DNA from: JBCCBI01 sp039034155
GTDB taxonomy: Bacteria; Deinococcota; Deinococci; Deinococcales; Trueperaceae
Assembly: GCA_039034155.1 (NCBI GenBank)
Contig: JBCCBI010000099.1
Coordinates: forward strand, 1-14,610
Length of the DNA stretch: 14,610 nucleotides
Reading direction: 5' to 3'
A program made the position numbers and the translations under genes. Below are positions 4,780 through 11,450 of this stretch, piece by piece. The notes under the pieces were generated by a model that was given only the letters and a program-made list of their open reading frames with translations, searched no databases and was not told the origin of the DNA. Position 1 is the stretch's first letter. Each line of letters opens with the position of its first letter.

Positions 4780-7626
4780 ATGCTAACTTACCGACTTCTA
4801 AGCCACTGGCACACGATTCAAAATTTTGAGCCTGAGACAACACGGTGGCTCGAGAGTGCTGACTTTTTGTGGCAACACAAACATGTCTGGGGCATGCTCA
4901 GTGATGTCACTATTCAACAAATAGAAAGTAGTGCGAGTAGTGTAACGCAGTGGCTTGTTGCGCGTGGTGAGTTGCTCGAGCTGGCGCATGATGGTCTAAG
5001 GTTCAACATTACATCTGTTGGTGGACAACAGTTAACACAAGATATACCCACGGCGCATGAGCATACATCTAATGGCTTAATAAATAACTTGACAGGGCAC
5101 TCACATACTCCAACACCACCACATGACGTAGGTGAATTATTTCAAAAAGATAGCCACATAGACAAGCTTAGTCCAGATAAGCTCATGAGACGTGCAAGTG
5201 CGCTGCAAGAAGCATTGCCAATACTGCTTATTGCTATAGGTACACAGCAAGTTGCTAAGCACCATTACAGTGCTGCTGTGGTGAAGCTCGAGCAAGCGCT
5301 TTCGCTCGCTGAACAACTGCAGCGTGACGACCTCGAGCGGGCTGTCAGGGTGCCTTTGTGCGTGTGTTGGTACGCTGCGGGTCGCTACGCAGATGTTATT
5401 GAGGGTGCCAAACGCGGTATTGTCTTGGCCCAACATGTGGGTGACGACCTTAGTGAAGCTCGCTTGCGCAATACGCAAGGGTTGGCTTACCGGGTTTTGG
5501 GGCAATACCGTCACGCGCTCGAGAGTTTTGTGTTGAGCCACCAGGTCTACAACCAGTTGTTGCATCTAGAACTAAGCCGCCCACTAAGTAATTTGGCATC
5601 TCTCTATGATTATTTAGGTCAAGTTGACCGTGCTCGGGTCTATTTTGAAAAAGCTCTTGCTCATGAACAACGTGAAGGCCTCTTAGACGATGCCATCATC
5701 ACCATGGCACAACTGGGTGATAGCTACTTAATTAGCCAAGATAACGTGCGTGCCTGCAGCTATTATCAGCAAGCTTTGCGCGCACCAGCAGAGGCTACCA
5801 ATCCGGTTATTACTGCATCGGTATATACAGCACTGGCAGTCATTGAGCTCGAGCAAGGTCACACGCATCAAGCTGAAAGCAGCCTAGCCCAAGCGCTGGC
5901 GTTACTCGAGCAGCACCCGCACGCACGTTATGAAGCGAGCGCCAGCGCTGCGTTAGGGAGGTTGTATTATCAGCAGGGCCAGCTTGAAGATGCACATAGC
6001 CAACTCGAGGATGCCCAAGCGCGGGCGCAGCAGATTGATGACAAACGCCTCATTGTCGAGATTCACGAAATTCTCGCAGATGTCTACGAACAGCAGGGGC
6101 AATTAGCTGAGGCCCTCGCCCAACACCGGCTATACGCACGTGGACGCGATGAGTTACTAGAGCAGAAACGACAACGTTACGTCACAGGCCTCATGCTCGA
6201 GTTTGACGTTAGTAGTGAACAACAGGCCCGTCAGCAAGCTGAACTTGCCCTCAGTGTCCAAACGGAATTGCTCGAGCGCATTACCGACGGCTTTTTGGCC
6301 ATTGACCCTGGTGGCACCATCACGTATGTGAATCACATCATCGAAACTATGACTGGGCACGCCAAAGAAGCACTCATAGGTTCGCGCATCGGCGAGCATT
6401 TTCCGCAGCTCCCTGATTTTGTCCGCGAGGCCTATGACGATGCTACTGAACAGGGTGAGGTTGCCACCTTAGAATTTTTCTTTGAGCAGCATCAGCGTTG
6501 GTTTGACATGCGAGTGTATCCAAGTAGCGGTGGGACGACGGTGTACTTGCTCGATATTACCGATCGCAAATTGCAAGATGCTGCCCTTGAAGAAGTTCGT
6601 GACGCGCTCGAGCAAGCTTATACTGAGCGTGAAATTATTTTATTAAGCATTACCGACTGCTTTTATACCCTCGATTTTGAGGGGCGGCTCAGCTATGCAA
6701 ATCCCAAGTTTTTTGAATACACGACAAACACTGACGCCTTGATGGGCAGTCATTATCGTGAGGTATTTGCAGGTAGCTGCGATCTGGAGATTTTGGGGGC
6801 CAAGTTTGAACTAGCCTTGAGCCAACCCCAAGCATTAACCTGTGAAATTGAAAGTGATGTTTATGGGCGCTGGCTCGAGGTGCGCATGTACCCAAGTCCG
6901 CAAGGGCTTGCTGTGTATTCGCTCTTTATTGATGAACGCAAAGCACTTGACAGTGAACGCGAGCAGCTCTTGCGTGACTTACACGACGCCCAAGCACAGA
7001 CAGCCGCCAAGGTCACTCAGTTGGAGTATTTACACAATGAGCTCGAGGCCAAAAACAATGTGCTCGAGCAACTCAGTCAACAAGACGGCCTCACCAAACT
7101 CCTCAACCGCCGCACCCTAGACAGTTTGTTTATCCAAGAGCTAAGCCGCGCTAAGCGGCACCAAACACCCCTTTGTATTGCTTTGTGTGATATTGATAAT
7201 TTTAAACAAGTCAACGACAAGTTGTCTCACGCTATTGGTGATGAAACCCTCAAGCGTATTGCCGAACTACTATCTCATAACACGAGAACCGAAGACATCG
7301 TAGCACGTTATGGTGGCGAAGAATTTGTGCTGGTGTTTCCCGAAACGCCTCTTACTGCCGCTGCTGAGGCCTGTGAAAAAATTCGTCTTCTAGTTGAAGC
7401 TGACGACTGGCACAACATTCATCCAGCGTTGGTCGTTACGCTAAGTATTGGGCTGGTAAGTTGTCAGCCTAGTTATGACCCAACAATGGACTCAGATCAT
7501 GACTATGCAAATTACAGCGCCATGCTAAGTGCTGCAGACAAACAGATGTATCGTGCCAAGCACACAGGTAAAAACAAATTGTGTTATCTCACGTCAGAGG
7601 AAGACAACTTCTCAGACGACATGTAG
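4780..7626 (+). CDS. TPR-PAS-PAS-GGDEF diguanylate cyclase
   Basis: This 948-residue protein has no signal peptide or membrane segment and is predicted cytoplasmic. The first 130 residues are unassigned. About 150-455 are helical TPR-like repeats (for example Tyr-Leu-Gly-Gln...Ala...Tyr-Phe-Glu-Lys-Ala-Leu). Two PAS domains follow (about 497-606 and 621-730), then a coiled coil (about 730-768) into a GGDEF domain from Asp-Gly-Leu-Thr-Lys-Leu-Leu-Asn-Arg-Arg at 769. The active-site loop is Gly-Gly-Glu-Glu-Phe (845-849), and an intact RxxD inhibitory site, Arg836-Thr-Glu-Asp839, lies five residues earlier, so it should make cyclic di-GMP from two GTP and be inhibited by product. The PAS ligands are unknown. 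Fourteen CTCGAG hexamers occur here, all read as Leu-Glu. No Shine-Dalgarno is seen. The short dyad at 7678-7694 may help termination. Confidence 0.93.
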   Translation: MLTYRLLSHWHTIQNFEPETTRWLESADFLWQHKHVWGMLSDVTIQQIESSASSVTQWLVARGELLELAHDGLRFNITSVGGQQLTQDIPTAHEHTSNGLINNLTGHSHTPTPPHDVGELFQKDSHIDKLSPDKLMRRASALQEALPILLIAIGTQQVAKHHYSAAVVKLEQALSLAEQLQRDDLERAVRVPLCVCWYAAGRYADVIEGAKRGIVLAQHVGDDLSEARLRNTQGLAYRVLGQYRHALESFVLSHQVYNQLLHLELSRPLSNLASLYDYLGQVDRARVYFEKALAHEQREGLLDDAIITMAQLGDSYLISQDNVRACSYYQQALRAPAEATNPVITASVYTALAVIELEQGHTHQAESSLAQALALLEQHPHARYEASASAALGRLYYQQGQLEDAHSQLEDAQARAQQIDDKRLIVEIHEILADVYEQQGQLAEALAQHRLYARGRDELLEQKRQRYVTGLMLEFDVSSEQQARQQAELALSVQTELLERITDGFLAIDPGGTITYVNHIIETMTGHAKEALIGSRIGEHFPQLPDFVREAYDDATEQGEVATLEFFFEQHQRWFDMRVYPSSGGTTVYLLDITDRKLQDAALEEVRDALEQAYTEREIILLSITDCFYTLDFEGRLSYANPKFFEYTTNTDALMGSHYREVFAGSCDLEILGAKFELALSQPQALTCEIESDVYGRWLEVRMYPSPQGLAVYSLFIDERKALDSEREQLLRDLHDAQAQTAAKVTQLEYLHNELEAKNNVLEQLSQQDGLTKLLNRRTLDSLFIQELSRAKRHQTPLCIALCDIDNFKQVNDKLSHAIGDETLKRIAELLSHNTRTEDIVARYGGEEFVLVFPETPLTAAAEACEKIRLLVEADDWHNIHPALVVTLSIGLVSCQPSYDPTMDSDHDYANYSAMLSAADKQMYRAKHTGKNKLCYLTSEEDNFSDDM

Positions 7627-7793
7627 GTCTGTCGAGCTTACATGCAGTGCTTGGCTAGGGTTAGGATGTGCTGATGCCTTCAACTAGGTTGAGGTACAGC
7701 CTTTCTATATAGAGGTGCTCTAGCAACTTCACATGCAAGCTATGCAAGTCAAAGTAAACCCGTTAACCCACCTAGAAAGTGTAGAAACAGCAT

Positions 7794-7855
7794 CCGATTC
7801 CGATGGGAACGGTATAAAGCCCGCAGAGGTTTATAAAGTGGTTAATCGGAATCGG
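7794..7855. repeat. 11-bp perfect inverted repeat flanking a 40-bp spacer
   Basis: CCGATTCCGAT (7794-7804) and ATCGGAATCGG (7845-7855) are perfect reverse complements. Each arm is itself a doubled CCGAT unit, so four CCGAT half-sites are arranged symmetrically. The right arm abuts TATAAT, suggesting paired operator sites or a stem-loop. Confidence 0.75.
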
Positions 7856-7861
7856 TATAAT
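7856..7861 (+). promoter_or_regulatory. Consensus -10 hexamer TATAAT
   Basis: A perfect TATAAT abuts the right arm of the inverted repeat. The correctly spaced -35 position (ATAAAG at 7833-7838) is not consensus. If active, it would transcribe to the right into a region with no established gene, implying a small RNA or the micro-ORF at 7934. Confidence 0.35.
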
Positions 7862-7933
7862 AGCAGTTATACGAGATGTTGTTACAGACTTAGCAATGCG
7901 TGATGTCGTGTTCTAGAAAGGGAGCTGGGGAGC

Positions 7934-7993
7934 ATGGGGGAAGAGGAGATTCTAGCAGATAGAAGATGGGCTACATCACTAGCTAGCTGGTAA
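7934..7993 (+). CDS. Possible 19-residue micro-ORF
   Basis: An ATG frame of 19 codons plus TAA encodes an acidic start (Met-Gly-Glu-Glu-Glu) and a tail rich in Trp/Ala/Ser. Support is only circumstantial: AAAGGGAG ends 9 nt before the ATG as a possible ribosome-binding site, and a TATAAT hexamer lies about 75 bp upstream. No homology is recognised. The surrounding G-runs (7920-7922, 7927-7930, 7936-7940) may simply mimic a ribosome-binding site or serve an RNA structure. Confidence 0.15.
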   Translation: MGEEEILADRRWATSLASW

Positions 7994-8247
7994 TGAATTA
8001 ACCTCAACTTAGCTGGCGGGGGATGTATCAGTTCATCGTGTGGTTGCTATAAGACTAAGCGTGAAGGAACGTCTTTTGGAATTGCTGAGTAGTATTCACG
8101 GTTGCATCAACAAAGTTTTGTGATGATGTCAAAAACTGATAGGAGTTATCCTCAGGCGATGTTGTTAGGGTCATGTTATTGTTAAATATATGACATTAAA
8201 AACAAAACATCAGCCTCATAGTATTATAAACGCATAAGTAAGTTGGT

Positions 8248-8856
8248 TCAGCGGGTTACGTAGTAGAGCGTGCCAGTCGTCACACCATAAGCTCGAGCAG
8301 GTTCGCGCACACTCACCAGAACATCAACTGTATTGCGAAAGCGTGGGTTCATAGTGTCGTAGACAATGGCGTCAAACCATTCCACGCCAGCCACCGGGCG
8401 GTCAAGTTCAATGCGAACTAAGGACCGACATGGGAAATACTGGAGTAAATCCCGGCTCACCGCAATCTGTACCCACGGGCCAATGTTGCGCCCACAGGCT
8501 GCTGTATGGGGATCATCATCTGTTTGGGCGCGCACAGCTTGGTAAAAACTAATGCGGCTAATGCTAAGTGCTTCAGGGCGTTTGGGTTGTCCATAAGGAA
8601 GTGCCATGGCCGACGGTAATGGACTTGAACGCACGCCTCTGGATAAAAACACGCTGCCGCCGCCTTGAATGGGCAGTTCAACGGTTTGCCGAACGCCACC
8701 ATCCCCACTGCTTTGGGCAAGCATAAGTAGTGTTAGTACCCCTATAAAGACTGTGATGTTCTTGAAATGAATGCCATAGTCTTGTGTAGGTGCATCTTTT
8801 AAGCTGCGTATTTTGCTAGCAAGCCCTACAAACAGGCTCAGTATGTATCTCATCAT
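8248..8856 (-). CDS. Exported protein with a double-psi-beta-barrel-like (3D/RlpA-like) C-terminal domain
   Basis: A 202-residue protein. A single hydrophobic helix at about residues 33-48 (Ile-Thr-Val-Phe-Ile-Gly-Val-Leu-Thr-Leu-Leu) after a basic N-terminus suggests a membrane anchor or late signal peptide. Residues about 50-100 are Ser/Pro/Gly-rich linker. The C-terminal part resembles a double-psi beta barrel of the 3D/RlpA kind: Cys121-Gly, Ile-Ala-Val-Ser (131-134), Cys143, then Asp167-Thr-Met-Asn-Pro-Arg-Phe-Arg-Asn-Thr-Val-Asp-Val-Leu and Ala-Tyr-Gly-Val. In related proteins the Asp-Thr-x-x...Asp-Val pattern is conserved, and some members act on peptidoglycan. Activity here is not demonstrated. 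Two adjacent ATGs at 8851-8856 are possible starts; a -10-like hexamer 7 nt before the first favours it. The assignment rests on pattern recognition only. Confidence 0.7.
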   Translation of the reverse strand: MMRYILSLFVGLASKIRSLKDAPTQDYGIHFKNITVFIGVLTLLMLAQSSGDGGVRQTVELPIQGGGSVFLSRGVRSSPLPSAMALPYGQPKRPEALSISRISFYQAVRAQTDDDPHTAACGRNIGPWVQIAVSRDLLQYFPCRSLVRIELDRPVAGVEWFDAIVYDTMNPRFRNTVDVLVSVREPARAYGVTTGTLYYVTR

Positions 8857-8863
8857 TCTCTTA

Positions 8864-8869
8864 AGTCTA
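8864..8869 (-). promoter_or_regulatory. -10-like TAGACT before the exported protein gene
   Basis: On the minus strand TAGACT is followed by 7 nt and then the first ATG (8854-8856). The spacing matches a leaderless start, as for four other genes in this window. The intervening AAGAGA could alternatively act as a weak ribosome-binding site. No -35 consensus is seen. Confidence 0.35.
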
Positions 8870-8966
8870 AGCCGCTCTTACAGACTTGGTGATTAAGTTT
8901 CCAGCATCTATAGCACGTTAAGTTTAAGTCACTACCATCATCATTTTGAATGGGTCGTTTGTAACG

Positions 8967-9059
8967 TCATACGTATGAGTTGAGGTGGTGGTCGACCAGG
9001 TAATACCTGCCGTAGGCAATGCAGATACATTTGAGTAAGAACACCTTAGTTGATGGTGT
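8967..9059. repeat. Cluster of five short palindromes/inverted repeats
   Basis: In 93 bp there are TCATACGTATGA (8967-8978, perfect 12-bp palindrome), TGGTCGACCA (8989-8998, perfect 10-bp), CAGGTA-A-TACCTG (8997-9009), TGCC-GTA-GGCA (9008-9018) and ACACC...GGTGT (9041-9045/9055-9059). The second to fourth overlap or abut. The arms differ in sequence, so these are not copies of one operator. Possible roles are a structured RNA, multiple protein sites, or the remnant of a mobile repeat. Confidence 0.65.
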
Positions 9060-9209
9060 CGCCTCACGATTAATAGATTTGTCCGGTATCACTAGTGCAG
9101 TTTATGCAAAGTACATACAAGCAGCAACCATGAGCTTGAAAGTGTCTGACAGCGTTAATATCCAATGACACATTTGTTGTTGACAACTTTGTTCTATAAA
9201 CTTGCACGT

Positions 9210-9215
9210 TAAACT
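9210..9215 (+). promoter_or_regulatory. -10-like TAAACT before the recF start
   Basis: TAAACT is separated by 6 nt from the GTG at 9222, and there is no Shine-Dalgarno upstream of that GTG. This fits a leaderless mRNA. An alternative -10, TATAAA, lies at 9195-9200. Confidence 0.35.
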
Positions 9216-9221
9216 AGCTTT

Positions 9222-10556
9222 GTGCTGCTCACCTCGCTCTCACAGCTTAATTACCGTAACTTGCAAACCAGCCACGTGCGCTTTGCAGAGGGTGTGACAG
9301 CAGTTGTAGGTGCCAACGCAGCGGGAAAGTCGAATGTGCTCGAGGCCATCTACCTGTCCTGCACAGGCGAATTACCCAGTTCAACCATCGCTGAAAGCAT
9401 CGCGATTGGGCAGACCGGCGGCTCAGTCCAAGCCCATGTTGAGCACGCCGAGGGTAAAAGTCAAGTCCAAATTGGCTTGTCACCAGGGCACAAAGTGATT
9501 CGGCTAGACGGGCAAGTGGTGCGCGCGTTTGAGCTTGCTAAGGTGACCAGTGCGGTACTTATTACGCCAGAAGATGCCAATTTAGTCCACGGCTCGCCGT
9601 CGGGTCGGCGCGGCTATGTAGATAGTTTGTTGTCGCGCTTGTCGCCGCGCTATGCCGTGCTACTTAAAGAGTATGGGCGTGTACTAGAGCAACGCAACGC
9701 CTTACTTAAACATCAACCTACCAATGAAACGCTCGAGGTTTGGTCAAGCCGCTTTGTCGAGTTGGGTGATGAGATCAACGCACTTAGGCGGCGGGCGGTT
9801 GCACGTATTGGCAGTTTGGCAACAGCCCGCTATGCTGACATCGTCGGAGCCAATATTGTTAGTGCTGACATCGTTAGTGCTGACCTTGTTGATGTTGATT
9901 TAGACGGTGCTGACAGCACAAAACCCAATGATGTGAAAGCGGATGCCACCGACCCCAATAGCGTTGAGACTGATATTGAACGTGTTGTCAGTCGAGTTGA
10001 CGTGCTGGTAAATGCAGGTGCATCGTCTCATTTACCTACAAAATCAGATGTGCGAGACACGCATACTATTCCTCAAGTAACTCAAGAAGATGCTCCTAAC
10101 ATTCTGCAAGCTACACATTCTGCAAATGGTCACAAATGCCTCAACGTTGAACTTGTAGGTGCGCCGGACTCACTGGCTGAGGCACTGGCTGAGAGTCATG
10201 CCAAAGAACGCGCCCGCGGTGTGACGGTGGTAGGCCCGCACCGGGACGACCTCGAGCTAACTCTAGCTGGGCACAGCGTGCAAGCCTACGGGTCACGTGG
10301 GGAAGCGCGTACAACTGCCCTTGCACTGCGCATTGCGGAATATGAACTCTTGCGCGAAAAACACGGCGAAGCACCCATTTTACTTCTCGATGACTTTAGC
10401 GCTGAACTTGACGCTAACCGCCGCGACTACCTCTTGCAACTTGCCTTGAGTACGCCGCAAGCGATTGTGAGTGGCACTGAAGCGCCGCCGCACTATCAAC
10501 ATCAGCTGAAGATTACTGCCGGAAACATTTGCGATGCCGGAGAGAATCGTGGCTAG
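9222..10556 (+). CDS. recF: DNA replication and repair protein RecF with a large internal insertion
   Basis: RecF is an SMC-like ATPase that loads RecA at single-strand gaps with RecO and RecR. Visible are Walker A Gly-Ala-Asn-Ala-Ala-Gly-Lys-Ser (30-37), the family block Thr-Pro-Glu-Asp...Gly-Ser-Pro...Arg-Arg...Tyr-Val-Asp (roughly 110-135), Val-Val-Gly-Pro-His-Arg-Asp-Asp-Leu (about 335-344), the signature Tyr-Gly-Ser-Arg-Gly-Glu-Ala-Arg-Thr (356-364) and Walker B/D-loop Leu-Leu-Asp-Asp-Phe-Ser-Ala-Glu-Leu-Asp (388-397). At 444 residues it exceeds the usual 350-375 because about 100 residues (about 205-306) interrupt domain II between the Ala-Arg-Tyr-Ala-Asp-Ile helix and the strand leading to the Gly-Pro-His motif. 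The insert is acidic, low complexity, and starts with pentapeptide-like repeats. All ATPase motifs are intact. The GTG start fits the family's N-terminus. It overlaps dciA by 23 bp. Confidence 0.93.
   Translation: MLLTSLSQLNYRNLQTSHVRFAEGVTAVVGANAAGKSNVLEAIYLSCTGELPSSTIAESIAIGQTGGSVQAHVEHAEGKSQVQIGLSPGHKVIRLDGQVVRAFELAKVTSAVLITPEDANLVHGSPSGRRGYVDSLLSRLSPRYAVLLKEYGRVLEQRNALLKHQPTNETLEVWSSRFVELGDEINALRRRAVARIGSLATARYADIVGANIVSADIVSADLVDVDLDGADSTKPNDVKADATDPNSVETDIERVVSRVDVLVNAGASSHLPTKSDVRDTHTIPQVTQEDAPNILQATHSANGHKCLNVELVGAPDSLAEALAESHAKERARGVTVVGPHRDDLELTLAGHSVQAYGSRGEARTTALALRIAEYELLREKHGEAPILLLDDFSAELDANRRDYLLQLALSTPQAIVSGTEAPPHYQHQLKITAGNICDAGENRG
9834..9923 (+). repeat. Six 15-bp tandem units encoding pentapeptide-like repeats inside recF
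   Basis: Units begin at 9834, 9849, 9864, 9879, 9894 and 9909. Units 1-4 encode ADIVG, ANIVS, ADIVS and ADLVD; units 5-6 are degenerate (VDLDG, ADSTK). Units 3 and 4 share GCTGAC and GTT at equal offsets, pointing to tandem duplication. The A(D/N)(I/L)xx spacing matches the pentapeptide-repeat consensus A(D/N)LXX, although six units are fewer than a typical folded pentapeptide domain. Confidence 0.75.
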
Positions 10557-11436
10557 GACCTTCCAACCTGCGTCTAAAGCTCTCGCTGAACTGTTTGCAC
10601 GGGCGGGTATGAAACGCCGTCTTAAACGGGCTGAGGCTGTGCTGTTGTGGCCGCAGGTCGTGGGCAGCGTGGCGCGGTTTAGTACCGCCAAGCGCTTACA
10701 AGAGGGCGTGCTGATTGTCGAAGTGCAAGACAGCGAAACGGCCATGCACCTCACCCACCAACGGCACCGGTTTATTGATGCCTACCACACCCGCTTTGGG
10801 GTGTCTGAACTGAAAGACATTCGCTTTAGGGTGGGGCGGCCGTCACCAGCGGCTTCAGTCGCAGCAGCAACACCCTCACCTGAAGACTTGCCAGCGCCAG
10901 ACCCAAAGGCTTTAGCTGAACTTGCTAAAAATATCAACACCTTGGACCTGCCCGAAGCACTGGCAACCTCGGCGTTACAAGCTGCCAAAGCCATGTTGCG
11001 CTTGCAAGCGGCTCGGCGTGCACAGGGGCAGCCAAGTTGCCCTACCTGCGGTACTATCATTGAGCTGAGAGCTGAGTCTAAAGGTACATCTACGGGCGAA
11101 AACCCACCAAAACTATGCCGCACCTGTACGCGTTACAGCACGCTCATAAGTGTGCAGCGGGCAAGTCAGATGCTGGCAGTCAACCCCGACCAGCACACGC
11201 CCAATTTAAGTGAAGATGAACGCGCTGTGGCAGTTTACATGGCGATGCATCATTTAGAAGCACGCATTGATGAACTGTTGCCGTTTGTGCTGGCAGAACC
11301 GCAGCACAAAGTTGTGCTCGAGGCAGCTGTGCGCTGCTACCTAGCCCACCGCTTGCACAAACCCCTGAGTAGGGTCACTGAGGATGATTTTAGGCTGCTC
11401 GAGCCGCAGTTGCAGCGTTTGTTAGGATTGCTGTAG
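10534..11436 (+). CDS. dciA: DciA/DUF721-family protein with zinc ribbon and C-terminal extension
   Basis: The first ~105 residues match the DUF721/DciA pattern: an Ala-Leu-Ala-Glu-Leu-Phe helix, Trp-Pro-Gln-Val-Val-Gly, Ala-Lys-Arg-Leu...Gly-Val-Leu-Ile-Val-Glu-Val and the Asp-Ile-Arg-Phe-Arg-Val-Gly strand. DciA helps load replicative helicase DnaB in bacteria lacking DnaC. After a Pro/Ala linker (about 107-130) come Cys169-x-x-Cys172 and Cys195-x-x-Cys198, a probable zinc ribbon, then a helical tail (about 220-300). Most DciA proteins are shorter, so the 300-residue form is an extended version. The ATG at 10534 overlaps recF by 23 bp. An in-frame GTG at 10549 is preceded by GGAG 6 nt upstream and may be the true start, shortening the protein by five residues. 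Overlap implies co-transcription with recF, a neighbourhood also known from actinobacteria. Confidence 0.82.
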   Translation: MPERIVARTFQPASKALAELFARAGMKRRLKRAEAVLLWPQVVGSVARFSTAKRLQEGVLIVEVQDSETAMHLTHQRHRFIDAYHTRFGVSELKDIRFRVGRPSPAASVAAATPSPEDLPAPDPKALAELAKNINTLDLPEALATSALQAAKAMLRLQAARRAQGQPSCPTCGTIIELRAESKGTSTGENPPKLCRTCTRYSTLISVQRASQMLAVNPDQHTPNLSEDERAVAVYMAMHHLEARIDELLPFVLAEPQHKVVLEAAVRCYLAHRLHKPLSRVTEDDFRLLEPQLQRLLGLL

Positions 11437-11450
11437 AAGTGGTTGGTGAT

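Larger units (their letters stand above)
7627..8247. other. 621-bp intergenic region without a clear gene
   Basis: A weak dyad with a 3-nt loop (7678-7684/7688-7694) could end the diguanylate cyclase transcript. The inverted repeat, TATAAT hexamer and micro-ORF are listed separately. The remainder (about 7994-8247) shows no family I recognise. A 21-codon frame at 8061-8123 is too weak to call. On the minus strand, T-rich sequence follows the stop of the 8248-8856 gene (TTTTGTTTTTAA, complement of about 8197-8209) but without an obvious stem. Confidence 0.5.
8857..9221. other. 365-bp intergenic region between divergent genes
   Basis: No gene is seen. It contains a cluster of palindromes (listed separately) and TTGTTGTTGACA (9174-9185) followed by TATAAA (9195-9200) and TAAACT (9210-9215) ahead of recF. 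The TTGACA at 9180 has no -10 at normal spacing (9 nt to TATAAA, 24 nt to TAAACT). No DnaA-box cluster is present. Confidence 0.6.

Noticed and set aside
7920..7970. G-quadruplex as a firm call
   Set aside because: Three runs of three or more G are closely spaced but the fourth is GG or a distant GGG. Suggestive only, so kept as part of the small-RNA finding.
8061..8123. 20-codon GTG frame reading Val-Lys-Glu-Arg-Leu-Leu-Glu-Leu-Leu, possible transposase remnant
   Set aside because: Too short, no ribosome-binding site, no terminal repeats, and no recognisable transposase motif.
8146..8154. TTATCCTCA, one mismatch from a DnaA box, in the spacer before the recF neighbourhood
   Set aside because: It is isolated, and no other near-match was seen. 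dnaA, dnaN and gyrB are absent, so an origin cannot be supported despite the nearby recF.
9180..9185. Perfect -35 TTGACA upstream of recF
   Set aside because: No -10 at 15-19 bp; the nearest candidates are at 9 and 24 bp. It overlaps a short GTTG/CAAC dyad and may not be a promoter element.
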